This document shows, one piece after another, positions 33,823 to 42,597 of a stretch of 64,000 bases of DNA (positions within the stretch are counted from its first letter, which is position 1; each line of letters opens with the position of its first letter). Below the pieces are notes generated by a model. It saw only the letters and a list, made by a program, of their open reading frames with translations. It was not told the DNA's origin and did no database searches. Made by a program: the position numbers and the translations under genes. The DNA is from WHTK01 sp963711035 (GTDB lineage Bacteria; Chloroflexota; Dehalococcoidia; DSTF01; WHTK01), in the NCBI GenBank assembly GCA_963711035.1, contig CAVQCN010000002.1, positions 62,001 through 126,000 of the forward strand. Reading direction: 5' to 3'.

Positions 33823-35787
33823 ATGGAGAACGAGCACGTCATTACGGTCCCGACCAGCTTCGCCGCCGGCGCCAACATCCGCCGCGACGAGTACGAGCAG
33901 CTCTACCAGGAGTCGATCACAAACCCGGAAGGCTTCTGGGGCCGCATGGCGGAGCAGCGTCTCACCTGGTTTCGTAAATGGGACCGGGTTTTCGAGCACG
34001 ACTTCGCCCAGGGCAAAATCAGCTGGTTCGTTGGCGGCAAGCTCAACGCCGCCTGGAACTGCCTCGACCGCCACCTCGATACGCCGCTCAAGAACAAGGC
34101 CGCCATCATCTGGGAAGGCGACGATCCGGCCGACTCGCGCACGCTGACTTACCAGCAGCTCCACCGGGAGGTCTGCCGCCTCGCCAACGTGTTCAAGCGA
34201 CAGGGCGTGCACCGCGGCGACCGCGTCCTCATCTACTTGCCGATGGTGCCCGAGCTGACGGTCGCCGTCCTGGCCTGCGCCCGCATCGGAGCCGTCCACT
34301 CCGTCGTCTTCGGCGGCTTCTCGCCCGAGGCGCTGGTCAACCGCATCGACGACTGCCGCCCCAGCCTGATCGTGACCTCGGACGGCGGCTTCCGCGGCGG
34401 CCGCCGCATCGAAATGAAAAGCAACGTCGATGAGGCGTTGGAACGTACGTCGGCCAAGGTCAGCTCCGTGATCGTCGTGCGACGCGTCGGCGACGGCAAC
34501 CATCACTGGTACGACGGCCGCGACCGCTGGTACGACGACCTGCTCTCCTCGGACGAGATCAGCGACGAGTGCGACGCGGAGGTCATGGACGCCGAGGATC
34601 CGCTCTTCATCCTCTACACCTCGGGCTCGACCGGTAAGCCGAAGGGCGTGCTGCACACGACGGGTGGCTACCTGCTGGGCGCCAGCCTGACGCATCACTA
34701 CGTCTTCGATAGCAAGCCCGACGACACCTACTGGTGCACCGCCGACGTCGGCTGGATCACGGGTCACAGCTATATCATCTACGGCCCGCTGGCCAACGGC
34801 GCCACGTCGATCATGTTCGAGGGCGTGCCGACCTATCCCGACGCCGGCCGCTTCTGGGACATCGTCGACAAGTACTCCGTCAACGTCTTCTACACGGCGC
34901 CGACGGCCATCCGCGCCCTCTCGGCCCAGGGACTGGAGCCGGTCGAGAGGCACTCACTGAAGTCGTTGCGCCTGCTGGGCTCGGTTGGCGAGCCGATTAA
35001 CCCCGAGGCGTGGATGTGGTACTGGACCAACATCGGCAAGCAGCGCTGCCCCATCGTCGACACCTACTGGCAGACGGAGACCGGCTCGATCATCATCACG
35101 CCGCTGCCGGGCGCCACCGACCTCAAGCCCGGCTCGGCGACGCGGCCCTTCTTTGGCGTACGGCCCGTGCTGGTCGACGACCAGGGCAACCGTCTGCCGG
35201 ACGAGGGCGCGCAGACGGGCAACCTGTGCATCGAGGCGCCGTGGCCCTCGATCATGCGCGGCGTCTACGGCGAGCCGCATCGCTTCTTCGAGACGTACTT
35301 TTCGGTCTACCCCGGCTACTACTTCACCGGCGACGGCGCCACCCGCGACAAGGACGGCTTCTGGTGGGTGACGGGTCGCGTCGACGACGTGATCAACGTT
35401 TCCGGCCACCGCATCGGCAGCGCCGAAGTGGAGAGCGCCCTCGTGGAGCACGACGCCGTCGCCGAGGCTGCCGTCGTAGCCTACCCGCACGCTATCAAGG
35501 GGCAGGGCATCTACGCCTATGTCACGCTGAACCAGGGCTTCGAGCCCAGCAGCATGCTGCGCACCGACCTCGTCAACCTGGTCACGGAGCAGATCGGCGG
35601 CATCGCCCGGCCGGACGTCATCCACTGGACACCCGGGCTGCCCAAGACGCGCTCCGGCAAGATCATGCGCCGCATCCTGCGCAAGATCGCCGAGCAGGAG
35701 TACGGCAACGTCGGCGACGTCTCGACGCTGGCCGACCCATCCGTCGTCGAGAAGCTGATCAGCGAGCGGCCGCGCTATAACGAATAG
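33823..35787 (+). CDS. acs: Acetyl-CoA synthetase (AMP-forming)
   Basis: This 654-residue protein is the normal length for Acs. The N-terminal ACAS_N part (NPEGFWGRMAEQRLTWF) is followed by the AMP-binding core: YTSGSTGKPKGVLHTTGG (P-loop, ~265), DTYWQTETGSIIITPLPG (~418), YYFTGDGATRDKDGFWW, GRVDDVINVSGHR, and the C-terminal catalytic lysine in KTRSGKIMRRILRKIA, which is the acetylation-regulated site in other bacteria. It converts acetate, ATP and CoA to acetyl-CoA. GGAGGG precedes the ATG. The 217-base gap upstream contains A-rich runs but no regulatory element I can name. Confidence 0.97.
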   Translation: MENEHVITVPTSFAAGANIRRDEYEQLYQESITNPEGFWGRMAEQRLTWFRKWDRVFEHDFAQGKISWFVGGKLNAAWNCLDRHLDTPLKNKAAIIWEGDDPADSRTLTYQQLHREVCRLANVFKRQGVHRGDRVLIYLPMVPELTVAVLACARIGAVHSVVFGGFSPEALVNRIDDCRPSLIVTSDGGFRGGRRIEMKSNVDEALERTSAKVSSVIVVRRVGDGNHHWYDGRDRWYDDLLSSDEISDECDAEVMDAEDPLFILYTSGSTGKPKGVLHTTGGYLLGASLTHHYVFDSKPDDTYWCTADVGWITGHSYIIYGPLANGATSIMFEGVPTYPDAGRFWDIVDKYSVNVFYTAPTAIRALSAQGLEPVERHSLKSLRLLGSVGEPINPEAWMWYWTNIGKQRCPIVDTYWQTETGSIIITPLPGATDLKPGSATRPFFGVRPVLVDDQGNRLPDEGAQTGNLCIEAPWPSIMRGVYGEPHRFFETYFSVYPGYYFTGDGATRDKDGFWWVTGRVDDVINVSGHRIGSAEVESALVEHDAVAEAAVVAYPHAIKGQGIYAYVTLNQGFEPSSMLRTDLVNLVTEQIGGIARPDVIHWTPGLPKTRSGKIMRRILRKIAEQEYGNVGDVSTLADPSVVEKLISERPRYNE

Positions 35788-35799
35788 CGAGCTTTGGCG

Positions 35800-35991
35800 T
35801 TAGCGCAAGCTCAGGTTGACGATATGGCCCTCGATGCCGAGGTCATGGTCGAGGCCGGCGCTAAGGGCCAGCCCGAAGGCAAGCAGCGCCAGCCCCAGGG
35901 AGAGCAGATTCGTCTTGCTCTTGAAGCTGGGCAGCGCTTCCAGCACGAAGGCGGCGGTCGCGAGGAGATAGCAGATCTCAGGTGCGGTCAT
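35800..35991 (-). CDS. Small two-helix membrane protein, unknown
   Basis: This is a 63-residue frame, antiparallel to acs and ending 12 bases from the acs stop. Two hydrophobic segments (ICYLLATAAFVLEALPSF and LLSLGLALLAFGLALSAG) are separated by a basic loop (KSKTN), giving a hairpin topology. GAGAGG stands ~10 bases before the ATG. Similar small proteins of unknown role are common in bacteria. It could still be a chance frame. Confidence 0.5.
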   Translation of the reverse strand: MTAPEICYLLATAAFVLEALPSFKSKTNLLSLGLALLAFGLALSAGLDHDLGIEGHIVNLSLR

Positions 35992-36093
35992 GGCGGGGGA
36001 CCTCTCTTCACTAAGACACGGCAGCAGGACGATACATCGTGCTCGCTGCGCGACGAAAGGGTTTGACGATCAGTTAGCGCTTCTCTAACACCC

Positions 36094-36305
36094 CTGACGT
36101 GTCGAGCTTCTACTGTATGGGTGTCCGCAGCAACAGATCGCGCCAGCGCCGAGGCGGTCTCGGAAGGCAGAGTCGCGATTCGGACAGGATGGACATGCCG
36201 GGCAAGGGCCTATTTGCCACCGCGTTCGGCCGAAGCCCGGCTCCATGAGTTGCGGACAGCAGGCGGTGCCTCCGCCGGCGCCGCCTGCTTCTTTGCCCGA
36301 CGTGC
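36094..36305 (+). ncRNA. Candidate structured small RNA with its own promoter and terminator
   Basis: The 374-base gap between the small membrane gene and folD is not coding but is strongly structured on the + strand. GTCCGC...AAC (from 36123) pairs with GTTGCGGAC (36252-36260), closing a ~140-base domain. Inside it are GATCGCG/CGCGATT, CCGAG-GCGGT-CTCGG and GCCGGGC/GCCCGGC stems. A GC-rich hairpin AGCAGGCGG...CCGCCTGCT followed by TCTTT then ends it. Upstream, CTGACG (36094-36099) and TATGGG (36116-36121) with 16-base spacing, or TTGACG (36063) and TAACAC, could be the promoter, with a GTTAG/CTAAC inverted repeat between. No known RNA family fits. Confidence 0.4.
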
Positions 36306-36365
36306 CGTAAACACAAAGCGCGAGGCTCATGCCTCGCGCTTTGTCATGCTCGGTTCGGCCGAGGG

Positions 36366-37247
36366 TCAGGCGTAGCGGCGCTCGGCGGCGGCGACGGTGT
36401 TGGCCAGCAGCATCGTCACGGTCATAGGGCCGACGCCGCCGGGGACGGGCGTGATCCAGGAAGCGACCTCGGCGACAGGTTCGTAGTCGACGTCACCGAC
36501 CATGCGGTGGCCGCTCTTGCGGGTGGCGTCCGGGATGCGGTTGTTGCCCACGTCGATGACGACGGTGCCGGGCCGGATCATGTCGGCAGTCAGCGCATTC
36601 GGCACGCCGGTGGCGACGATGACAATGTCGGCCTGCTTCGTGAAGGACGCGACGTCTTTCGTGCCGGTGTGGCAGATGGTGACGGTGGCGTTGGCGCCGG
36701 CCGCCTTCTGCATGAGGATGGCCGCCATCGGCTTCCCGACGATGTTGGAGCGCCCCATGATCACGACGTGCTTGCCGGACGGGTCGTTGCCCGTGCGCGT
36801 CAGCAGCTCCTGGATGCCCGCCGGCGTACAGGGCTTGGGGCCGTCCATGCCGGCGAGAACGCGGCCCAGGTTGGCCGGGTGCCCCGCATCGGCGTCCTTC
36901 TCGATGTCGATGGCCATGGCGACGACGTTGGCGTCGATCTGCGACGGCAGCGGCAGCTGCACGATCATGCCGTCAAACTTGGGGTCGTTGTTCAGCTTGT
37001 CGATGACGGCCAGCAGCTCGTCCTGGGTCGTCTCGACGGGCAGGCGCAGCGTCTCGGAGCGGATGCCGGTCTGCTCGCACGCCTGCGCCTTGCTGCGCAC
37101 GTACGAGATCGACGCGGGATTGTCGCCGACGATGACGAAGGCGAGGCCGGGGTCGACGCCGCGCTCGCGCAGCTTGGCGACGCGCGCCGAGAGGTCAGCG
37201 CGAATTTCGGCCGAGACTTTGAGGCCGTCGATAATCTGTGCAGTCAT
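36366..37247 (-). CDS. folD: Bifunctional methylene-THF dehydrogenase / methenyl-THF cyclohydrolase
   Basis: This 293-residue FolD has the catalytic lysine region SYVRSKAQACEQTGI (~50), the PLPSQID substrate loop (~100), the Rossmann GRSNIVGKPMAA (~170) and the C-terminal PGGVGPMTVTMLLANT. The segment usually written KDVDGFHP reads KDADAGHPANLGRV, a small departure. It interconverts 10-formyl-, methenyl- and methylene-THF with NAD(P). Last gene of a minus-strand run metV - MidA-like - core MetE - folD, so the steps on both sides of methylene-THF are co-expressed. It lies 15 bases after the MetE-like stop. Confidence 0.96.
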   Translation of the reverse strand: MTAQIIDGLKVSAEIRADLSARVAKLRERGVDPGLAFVIVGDNPASISYVRSKAQACEQTGIRSETLRLPVETTQDELLAVIDKLNNDPKFDGMIVQLPLPSQIDANVVAMAIDIEKDADAGHPANLGRVLAGMDGPKPCTPAGIQELLTRTGNDPSGKHVVIMGRSNIVGKPMAAILMQKAAGANATVTICHTGTKDVASFTKQADIVIVATGVPNALTADMIRPGTVVIDVGNNRIPDATRKSGHRMVGDVDYEPVAEVASWITPVPGGVGPMTVTMLLANTVAAAERRYA

Positions 37248-37262
37248 ATATCGTTTTCGTCC

Positions 37263-38426
37263 TTACCCGAATACATTCTTCCGGACGATGCTCACACCTT
37301 CGGCCAGGACGTTGAGCTTGGCGAGCGCAACGTCCGCGGGCAGGTTGCGAAGACCACAGTCCGGGTTCACCATCAGCCGGTCTGCCGGCAGAACCTCCAG
37401 GGCGCGCCGCACCCGCGACGCCACCACCTCGGCGGGCTCGATGTCGGGGCTCTTGACGTCGATCACGCCGAGGCCGAGCGAGAACCGCTCCACCGGGTAG
37501 CGCTTGAAGAGCTCAAGGTCGTCGTAGCCTTTGCGGGCGAATTCGAGGACCAGTTGGTCGACCTCGGCATCGAGAACGGTGGGGAAGAGGAAATCGTAGT
37601 GCCCTTCCCAGAGAGGACGGGCGTAGCGGTTTCCATAGCACACGTGGACGGCACGGACCGTGGAGCGGTCGACGCCTTCGAAGACGGCGTTGATCGCCTT
37701 GACGGCCAGATCGACCTGCTCCGGGTAACCGGCGAGGAAGGGCTCGTCCAGCTGCAGCATGTTGACGCCGGCCTTGGCGAGCTCCTGCGCCTCGCGGTTC
37801 ATGATGCGGGCGAAGGCCATGACCATGTCGGCCTCGTCCGAGTAGAACTCGTTGCGTACCTTACGCGACAGCGAGAACGGTCCCGTCATCGAGAACTTGA
37901 TCGGCCGGTCAGTGTTGTGGTGGGTGAAGGAGAAGTCGTCCACCAGGCCCAGGGGTGGCACGTCGCCCTCCGGCTCCGGGATGGCATGGGTGACGACGGC
38001 GTCGTAATAGTCGGCGTAGAAGGCTTTCGCCAGATGCGGGATCTCGACGCCCGGCATGCGCGCGAGGAAGTAGTCCACGTCGTTGTCGCGGCGCAGCTCG
38101 CCGTCGGAGACGACGTCGATACCGGCGACCTCCTGGTCCTTGATCGCGGCCTTGATCGCCACGTCGTGGATCTCGCGCAGGTAGGCGCCGCTGATGCGAC
38201 GCTGGTAGTAGTCACTCTTGAGGCGCTCGAGCCACTCCGGCACCGAATATGAGCCGACGACGGTCGTCCCCAGGGGCGCAAAGAGCTCGTGTGCCTTGCG
38301 CGCCGGCGTTACCTCCTCGGGAGCGGTGGCCTCGGTAGATTCAGTCGTCTCTGTCACGTTGCCGTTCGTCTCCGGCCCGGCCTCGCTCGCCGGGCGCCTG
38401 CGTGTCGCCGTACGCCGTTCAGCCAT
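37263..38426 (-). CDS. Core MetE-type methionine synthase (C-terminal catalytic domain only)
   Basis: This is a 387-residue protein with a disordered Thr/Glu-rich N-tail (~1-45). It then has the UROD/MetE-like barrel: VGSYSVPEWL, DVVSDGELRRDNDVDYF, LQLDEPFLAGYP, the zinc ligands HVCYGN (His and Cys), and the third cysteine in VNPDCGLRNL. Classical MetE has two such barrels and is ~750 residues. This single-barrel form matches the short folate-independent methionine synthases of anaerobes, which are thought to take the methyl group from a corrinoid protein. GGAAGG precedes the ATG. Its operon partners are metV, folD and a methyltransferase-like protein. Confidence 0.8.
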   Translation of the reverse strand: MAERRTATRRRPASEAGPETNGNVTETTESTEATAPEEVTPARKAHELFAPLGTTVVGSYSVPEWLERLKSDYYQRRISGAYLREIHDVAIKAAIKDQEVAGIDVVSDGELRRDNDVDYFLARMPGVEIPHLAKAFYADYYDAVVTHAIPEPEGDVPPLGLVDDFSFTHHNTDRPIKFSMTGPFSLSRKVRNEFYSDEADMVMAFARIMNREAQELAKAGVNMLQLDEPFLAGYPEQVDLAVKAINAVFEGVDRSTVRAVHVCYGNRYARPLWEGHYDFLFPTVLDAEVDQLVLEFARKGYDDLELFKRYPVERFSLGLGVIDVKSPDIEPAEVVASRVRRALEVLPADRLMVNPDCGLRNLPADVALAKLNVLAEGVSIVRKNVFG

Positions 38427-38441
38427 CTCGCTGGTCCTTCC

Positions 38442-39950
38442 CTATTCCTGTATTCGGGCCGTCATCGTGACGATGTTGGAGCCGGTGCGGTGGGCGAAGC
38501 TCTGGAAGCTGACCTCGTAGCCGCGGCGGCGCGCAATCGTTGCCAGAAGCGGACCGTTCACCCAGTTGACGACGGAGCCGTCGTACTTGCCCGGACCGCG
38601 GAAGGTGGACCGGTACTGCTGGATGTTGGTGACGATGATGTCGTGGCACTGCAGCATGCCGAAGGGGTGCAGCAGAGGCAGCGAGTCCAGGAAGCTGGCC
38701 GCCGCGCCGCTGCAGGTGTGCATGCGCAGGTCGCCGTTGGCTTCGATGATCGGGCGCAGGACCTCGCCGCGCACGCCGGGAGCGACCTCGTAAATGTCCA
38801 GACCCTCGATCGGCGCGTAACGCTCCTCCAGCTTCAGGGCGTCCCAGACCTCCTGCCAGAAGCGGACCGCCGCCACCGGCTCCGGGAACAAGTGCGGGAC
38901 GGCGCGAGAGAGTAGCTCGGGCCCCAGTTGCAGCAGGCGCTTGGTGAGGTCCGGCAGGTCGTCGGCCGCGATGCCGAGGTCTTCGGCAATGGTCGTCGCC
39001 GCGTCGCTCGGGATGTAGGCGCGGGTCTCGACGCTGAACAAATGACCGCCGATGCGGACGACTTCGTCCGTCGGCAGGTTGTCGTAGACGTTGGAGATGT
39101 AGATCAGGAACGCCTTGGAGCGCAAAAAGCCGAGCGTGCGGCTGGGCACGCGCGCGTCCAGCACCAGGGAGCTCACGTGATCGGCGTGCTCGATGACGTT
39201 CTGGCGGGCGCGCTCCAGGACGTGGGCGGAGTAGTCGCCCATCAGGTAGTGAAGGCGGCGGTAGTACTCGCCGCGGTGCTCACGGTCGAGGCGCTGGAAC
39301 TCGTCCAGCCACACCTTGGCCTGGTTGCCGTTGCCGACGCCGAGCTCGAGCACGTGCAGGTCCTCAGGCAGCGCCTTGCGCGCCGAGAGGTCGTCCCAGA
39401 CGCGGAAGAGCTCGAGGATCAAGTCGCGTGCCGCCTCGATGTTGCGGGCGTCGGTCTCGCCGCCGGGCAAGGCCTGCTCGTACTCCTGACCGGTGGCTTC
39501 TTCCCACAGGCCCAGTGCGTTCCAGTAGAGGCCGTTGAAGTCCCAGATGCAGCTCTCGCTGCCGCGTACCCAGTCTTCGAGGTACTGCCGCTTGCTGTCG
39601 TCGAACGTCCGGTTGGCGAGCGCGGCGATCTGCTCCTTGACCTCATCCGGCTTGGCGCGCCGCATGTCGATCATGAGCTCGTAGTTCTCGAGGCTTTCGG
39701 CGCCGACCAGTTCGCCTTCGTGGCGTTGGATCATGGGGTGAGCGGCTTCGAGAGCGGAGGGCTGGATGCGGCGGATTTCGACCGGCTGGCGGAAGTTCTT
39801 GCGGTACTGCATCCAGTCGCAAGAAACGCGCAGGCGAGCCGGATCGACCGGATACTCTCGTACGCTTTCGGCGACGGCGGCCAGGAGCGGCGCCAGATCG
39901 GCAGAGTTCTTGCCCTGCAGCCTACTTGTAGAACGAACATCGATATGCAC
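38442..39950 (-). CDS. SAM-dependent methyltransferase-like protein (MidA-like), unknown target
   Basis: This is a 502-residue protein with a GTG start and GGAGG 9 bases upstream. The N-terminal ~170 residues are helical and charged. At ~195 the class I SAM motif LHVLELGVGNGNQAKVWL appears, followed by the acidic strand end in YLMGDYSAHVLERA and YISNVYDNLPTDEVVRIGGHLF. The last resembles the N-E-x-x-D-A-L-P step of the MidA/NDUFAF7 group. The C-terminus (SFQSFAHRTGSNIVTMTARIQE) looks like a second Rossmann strand pair. It lies between metV and the core MetE in one operon, which suggests a one-carbon or methylation role, but no specific reaction can be assigned. Confidence 0.6.
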   Translation of the reverse strand: MHIDVRSTSRLQGKNSADLAPLLAAVAESVREYPVDPARLRVSCDWMQYRKNFRQPVEIRRIQPSALEAAHPMIQRHEGELVGAESLENYELMIDMRRAKPDEVKEQIAALANRTFDDSKRQYLEDWVRGSESCIWDFNGLYWNALGLWEEATGQEYEQALPGGETDARNIEAARDLILELFRVWDDLSARKALPEDLHVLELGVGNGNQAKVWLDEFQRLDREHRGEYYRRLHYLMGDYSAHVLERARQNVIEHADHVSSLVLDARVPSRTLGFLRSKAFLIYISNVYDNLPTDEVVRIGGHLFSVETRAYIPSDAATTIAEDLGIAADDLPDLTKRLLQLGPELLSRAVPHLFPEPVAAVRFWQEVWDALKLEERYAPIEGLDIYEVAPGVRGEVLRPIIEANGDLRMHTCSGAAASFLDSLPLLHPFGMLQCHDIIVTNIQQYRSTFRGPGKYDGSVVNWVNGPLLATIARRRGYEVSFQSFAHRTGSNIVTMTARIQE

Positions 39951-40072
39951 GAAGGCAGACCTCCGCTGAAGAGGCGGCCACAGGCTTACCTATAGTGCCG
40001 CGGCGATGCCACCCAACTCGCGCGCGGGCCAGCGTTACACGCTAACTCGTCCGGGTCCTCCCGGGCGAGGGA

Positions 40073-40651
40073 TTACAAAACCGGTAGCTCGTCCGAGTCC
40101 AGGCCGTCCCCTTCGGTCCAGAGATCCTCGTCGCGGCCTTCCCAGAAGTTGACCCAGGAGCTTTGTCCCCAGCGCTGGTGGTCGATAGGACGGACCAGCC
40201 GGCGCAGATCAGCGATGTGGTTGCTCTTCTCGGCTCGTTTGTAGGCAACAAACCAGACGCACTGCATGTCCGGATAGACCTCGCATTTGCCGTCGACCGA
40301 GCAGCCGCCGCAAGGCCCGTTGCGCAGCTGCTTGGGACAGGTCTGCGGGCAGGCGTACGCGGTGGTGGGGAGGGCGCACTGGCCACACATGCGGCAACCG
40401 AACATCCAGTTCTTGACCTTCTCCTCCGTCCAGGAAAAGGCCCGGTACAGCGGTGGAACTGCTTCGAGCGAGCGGCCGAAGCGAGTCCAGAGACCGTTTG
40501 GCTCCAGCGCTTTGTGCATGAGCCACATAGCGCTGATCGGCGCTCGCGGCACGCGCGGACGGGGCCCGGCGATCTGCCGGTTCGAGGGCATGGTGGGAGG
40601 AGCAGACTGAGTCACGATGTTAGTCTCGATGTTGAGGGAGGGGGTAAGCAT
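40073..40651 (-). CDS. metV: MetV: MTHFR C-terminal zinc-finger-type protein
   Basis: This is a 192-residue protein. The centre is cysteine-rich: CRMCGQCALPTTAYACPQTC followed by PCGGCSVDGKCEVYP...MQC, the pattern of the methylene-THF reductase C-terminal-like (MetV) family that binds FeS or zinc and partners MetF in acetogens. The frame opens with MLTPSLNIETN, which belongs to the duplicated cassette and is also found before metF. An internal ATG at 40591 (MPSNRQ) gives the natural family start and is the alternative. It heads the operon MetV - MidA-like - core MetE - folD and is divergent from fhs copy 1. Confidence 0.88.
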   Translation of the reverse strand: MLTPSLNIETNIVTQSAPPTMPSNRQIAGPRPRVPRAPISAMWLMHKALEPNGLWTRFGRSLEAVPPLYRAFSWTEEKVKNWMFGCRMCGQCALPTTAYACPQTCPKQLRNGPCGGCSVDGKCEVYPDMQCVWFVAYKRAEKSNHIADLRRLVRPIDHQRWGQSSWVNFWEGRDEDLWTEGDGLDSDELPVL

Positions 40652-40682
40652 CGGCGGGGTGCCCGAACCTGTCTCGGCATTT

Positions 40683-40732
40683 ATTGTGGCGCGCTCACAA
40701 TGCGACGGTCAAAGTGCGGGATTACGATCCCG
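40683..40732. promoter_or_regulatory. Divergent metV/fhs control region, copy 1
   Basis: ATTGTG-GCGCGCT-CACAAT (40683-40701) is an inverted repeat that sits inside the spacer of a minus-strand promoter (TTGACC at 40707-40712 and CACAAT, 18-base spacing, reading towards metV). A second palindrome CGGGAT-TACG-ATCCCG (40717-40732) lies between it and fhs. Both look like operator or RNA hairpin sites. The same set is repeated at 61302-61351 before metF. Confidence 0.6.
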
Positions 40733-40791
40733 GTGCTGAACCCCGTACTTCAGGAGCCTGACGGCTCGTTTTCTCGACCTTGGGAGGCTAT

Positions 40792-42489
40792 ATGCAGAGC
40801 GACCTCGAAATTGCCCAGGCAGCGCAGCTGGAGCCCATCGACGCCATCGCGTCCCGTTTGGGCCTGGTTTCGGACGAGGTCGAGTTGTACGGAAAGTACA
40901 AAGCCAAGATCTCCCTCGACGTCCTCGACCGCCTGCGGGACAAGCCTTCGGGCCGCCTGATCTCCGTCACCGGCATGACCCCGACGCCGTTGGGCGAGGG
41001 CAAGACGTTGACCACCGTCGGCCTCTCCCAGGCCCTCAACCGCCTGGGCCACCGCACCATCGCCACGATCCGTCAGCCCTCGCTGGGACCGGTGTTCGGC
41101 ATCAAGGGCGGCGCGGCGGGCGGCGGCTACTCGCAGGTGGTGCCGATGGAGGACTTCAACCTCCACCTCACCGGCGACACCCATGCCGTCTCCATGGCCC
41201 ATAACCTCCTGGCCGCCCTGATCGACAACCACCTGCACCACGGCAACAAGCTCAATATCGACCCCTTGAGCATCAGCTGGCCCCGCGTCGTGGACATCTC
41301 GGACCGCTCCCTGCGCCACGTCGTCATCGGCCTGGGCGGACGGGAGGACGGCGTGCCGCGCGAGTCGAGCTTCGACATCGCCGTGGCATCTGAAGTGATG
41401 GCGGTGCTGGGCCTGGCCACCAGCCTGCAGGACCTGCGCGCCAGGCTGGGCCGCATCATCGTGGCCCAGAACCGGGACCGCAAGCCGGTGACGGCGGACG
41501 ACCTGGGAGCGGGCGGCGCCATGGCGGTGCTCTTGCGCGACGCCATCAAGCCCAACCTGCTGCAGACGCTGGAGCACACGCCGGTGTTCGTGCACACGGG
41601 GCCCTTCGGCAACATCGCCCACGGCAACTCCTCCATCCTGGCGGACCAGGTGGGCCTCAAGCTGGCCGACTTCGTGGTGACGGAGTCGGGCTTCGGCTCC
41701 GACCTGGGCTTCGAGAAGCTGGGCGACATCAAGTGCCGTTACGCCGAGAACCAGCCCGCCGCCGCCATCGTCGTCGCCACCCTGCGCGCCCTCAAGGCGC
41801 ACTCGGGCAAGTTCCGCGTGGTGGCGGGGCGTCCTCTGGACCCGGGCCTCAAGGAAGAGGACCTGGACGCCATCGAGGCGGGCTTCGGCAATCTGGAGAA
41901 GCACATCGAGAACGTGACCAGGGAATTCGGCGTGCCGGCGGTGGTGTGCATCAACCGCTTCTCGTGGGACACGGACCGGGAGATCGAGCTGGTCAGACAG
42001 AAGTCGCTGGCGGCCGGGGCCTTCGGCTGCGAGGTGAGCGAGGTGTGGGAGCACGGCGGCGCCGGCGGCGAAGCGTTGGCGCGCAAGATCATCGAGGCGG
42101 CGGACCAGCCCAACCACTTCGAGTACCTCTACCCCGGCGACGCGCCCGTGGCGGACAAGATCAACGCTATCGCCACGCGCATGTACGGCGCCGATGGGGT
42201 GGACATCACGCCGGAGGCCAGGCGCCAGATCAACACCTACACGGAGTGGGGCCTGGGCAACCTGCCGATATGCGTGGCCAAGACGAACTTCTCGCTGTCG
42301 GCGGACGCCAACAAGCGGGGCCGTCCCACGGGCTTCCGGGTGTCGGTGCGAGAGGTGCGTCCCGCCGCCGGTGCGGGCTTCCTCATCGCCTACCTGGGCG
42401 CCATCCGCACGATGCCGGGCCTGCCCTCGGAGCCCGCCGCCGGCAACGTCGACCTCGACGACCAGGGCCGCGTCCACGGCCTCTTCTAG
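40792..42489 (+). CDS. fhs: Formate-tetrahydrofolate ligase, copy 1 (intact)
   Basis: This 565-residue protein uses the ATG at 40792 with GGGAGG 4 bases upstream. The family's ATP-binding loop TPTPLGEGKTLTTVGLSQAL is at ~60, followed by KGGAAGGGYSQVVPMED (~105), the GGREDGVPRESSFDIAVASE segment (~185), EFGVPAVVCINRFSWDTD (~385) and ITVIDGDI-region equivalents near GLPSEPAAGNVDL at the end. It makes 10-formyl-THF from formate, THF and ATP, the entry of the methyl branch of the acetyl-CoA pathway. It is divergent from metV and followed by an intrinsic terminator, so it is monocistronic. Confidence 0.97.
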   Translation: MQSDLEIAQAAQLEPIDAIASRLGLVSDEVELYGKYKAKISLDVLDRLRDKPSGRLISVTGMTPTPLGEGKTLTTVGLSQALNRLGHRTIATIRQPSLGPVFGIKGGAAGGGYSQVVPMEDFNLHLTGDTHAVSMAHNLLAALIDNHLHHGNKLNIDPLSISWPRVVDISDRSLRHVVIGLGGREDGVPRESSFDIAVASEVMAVLGLATSLQDLRARLGRIIVAQNRDRKPVTADDLGAGGAMAVLLRDAIKPNLLQTLEHTPVFVHTGPFGNIAHGNSSILADQVGLKLADFVVTESGFGSDLGFEKLGDIKCRYAENQPAAAIVVATLRALKAHSGKFRVVAGRPLDPGLKEEDLDAIEAGFGNLEKHIENVTREFGVPAVVCINRFSWDTDREIELVRQKSLAAGAFGCEVSEVWEHGGAGGEALARKIIEAADQPNHFEYLYPGDAPVADKINAIATRMYGADGVDITPEARRQINTYTEWGLGNLPICVAKTNFSLSADANKRGRPTGFRVSVREVRPAAGAGFLIAYLGAIRTMPGLPSEPAAGNVDLDDQGRVHGLF

Positions 42490-42521
42490 CCAGGCGTAAC
42501 CCAAGCGCCGCAAGACGCAGA

Positions 42522-42563
42522 AGAGAGGAGGCTCCCCATATCGGGAGCCTCCTCTCTCTTTAC
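42522..42563 (+). terminator. Terminator of fhs copy 1
   Basis: AGAGAGGAGGCTCCC (42522-42536) pairs perfectly with GGGAGCCTCCTCTCT (42543-42557) across a 6-base loop, followed by CTTTACG. Just beyond it, GCTGTCAGC-CAAC-CGCTGACAGC forms a second hairpin (42571-42593) that serves the converging gene. Confidence 0.85.
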
Positions 42564-42597
42564 GCGCGTGGCTGTCAGCCAACCGCTGACAGCTCTC

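Larger units (their letters stand above)
40619..42570 (+). repeat. Inverted duplication, copy 1 (fhs cassette, 1952 bp)
   Basis: This segment is almost identical to the reverse complement of 59463-61415 (1953 bp); only a handful of substitutions and one indel were seen by eye. It contains the first 11 codons of the divergent metV frame, the divergent promoter, fhs and its terminator. Identity stops abruptly at GTTAG (40619-40623) on one side and at GCGCGTG (42564-42570) on the other. No transposase or target duplication flanks it. Confidence 0.95.

Noticed and set aside
40652..40791. THF riboswitch upstream of fhs
   Set aside because: The leader has two palindromes, but none of the conserved THF aptamer segments could be matched.
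40750..42582. 610-codon minus-strand frame opposite fhs copy 1
   Set aside because: It is the complement of a highly conserved fhs gene; the same shadow appears, broken by the frameshift, opposite copy 2.
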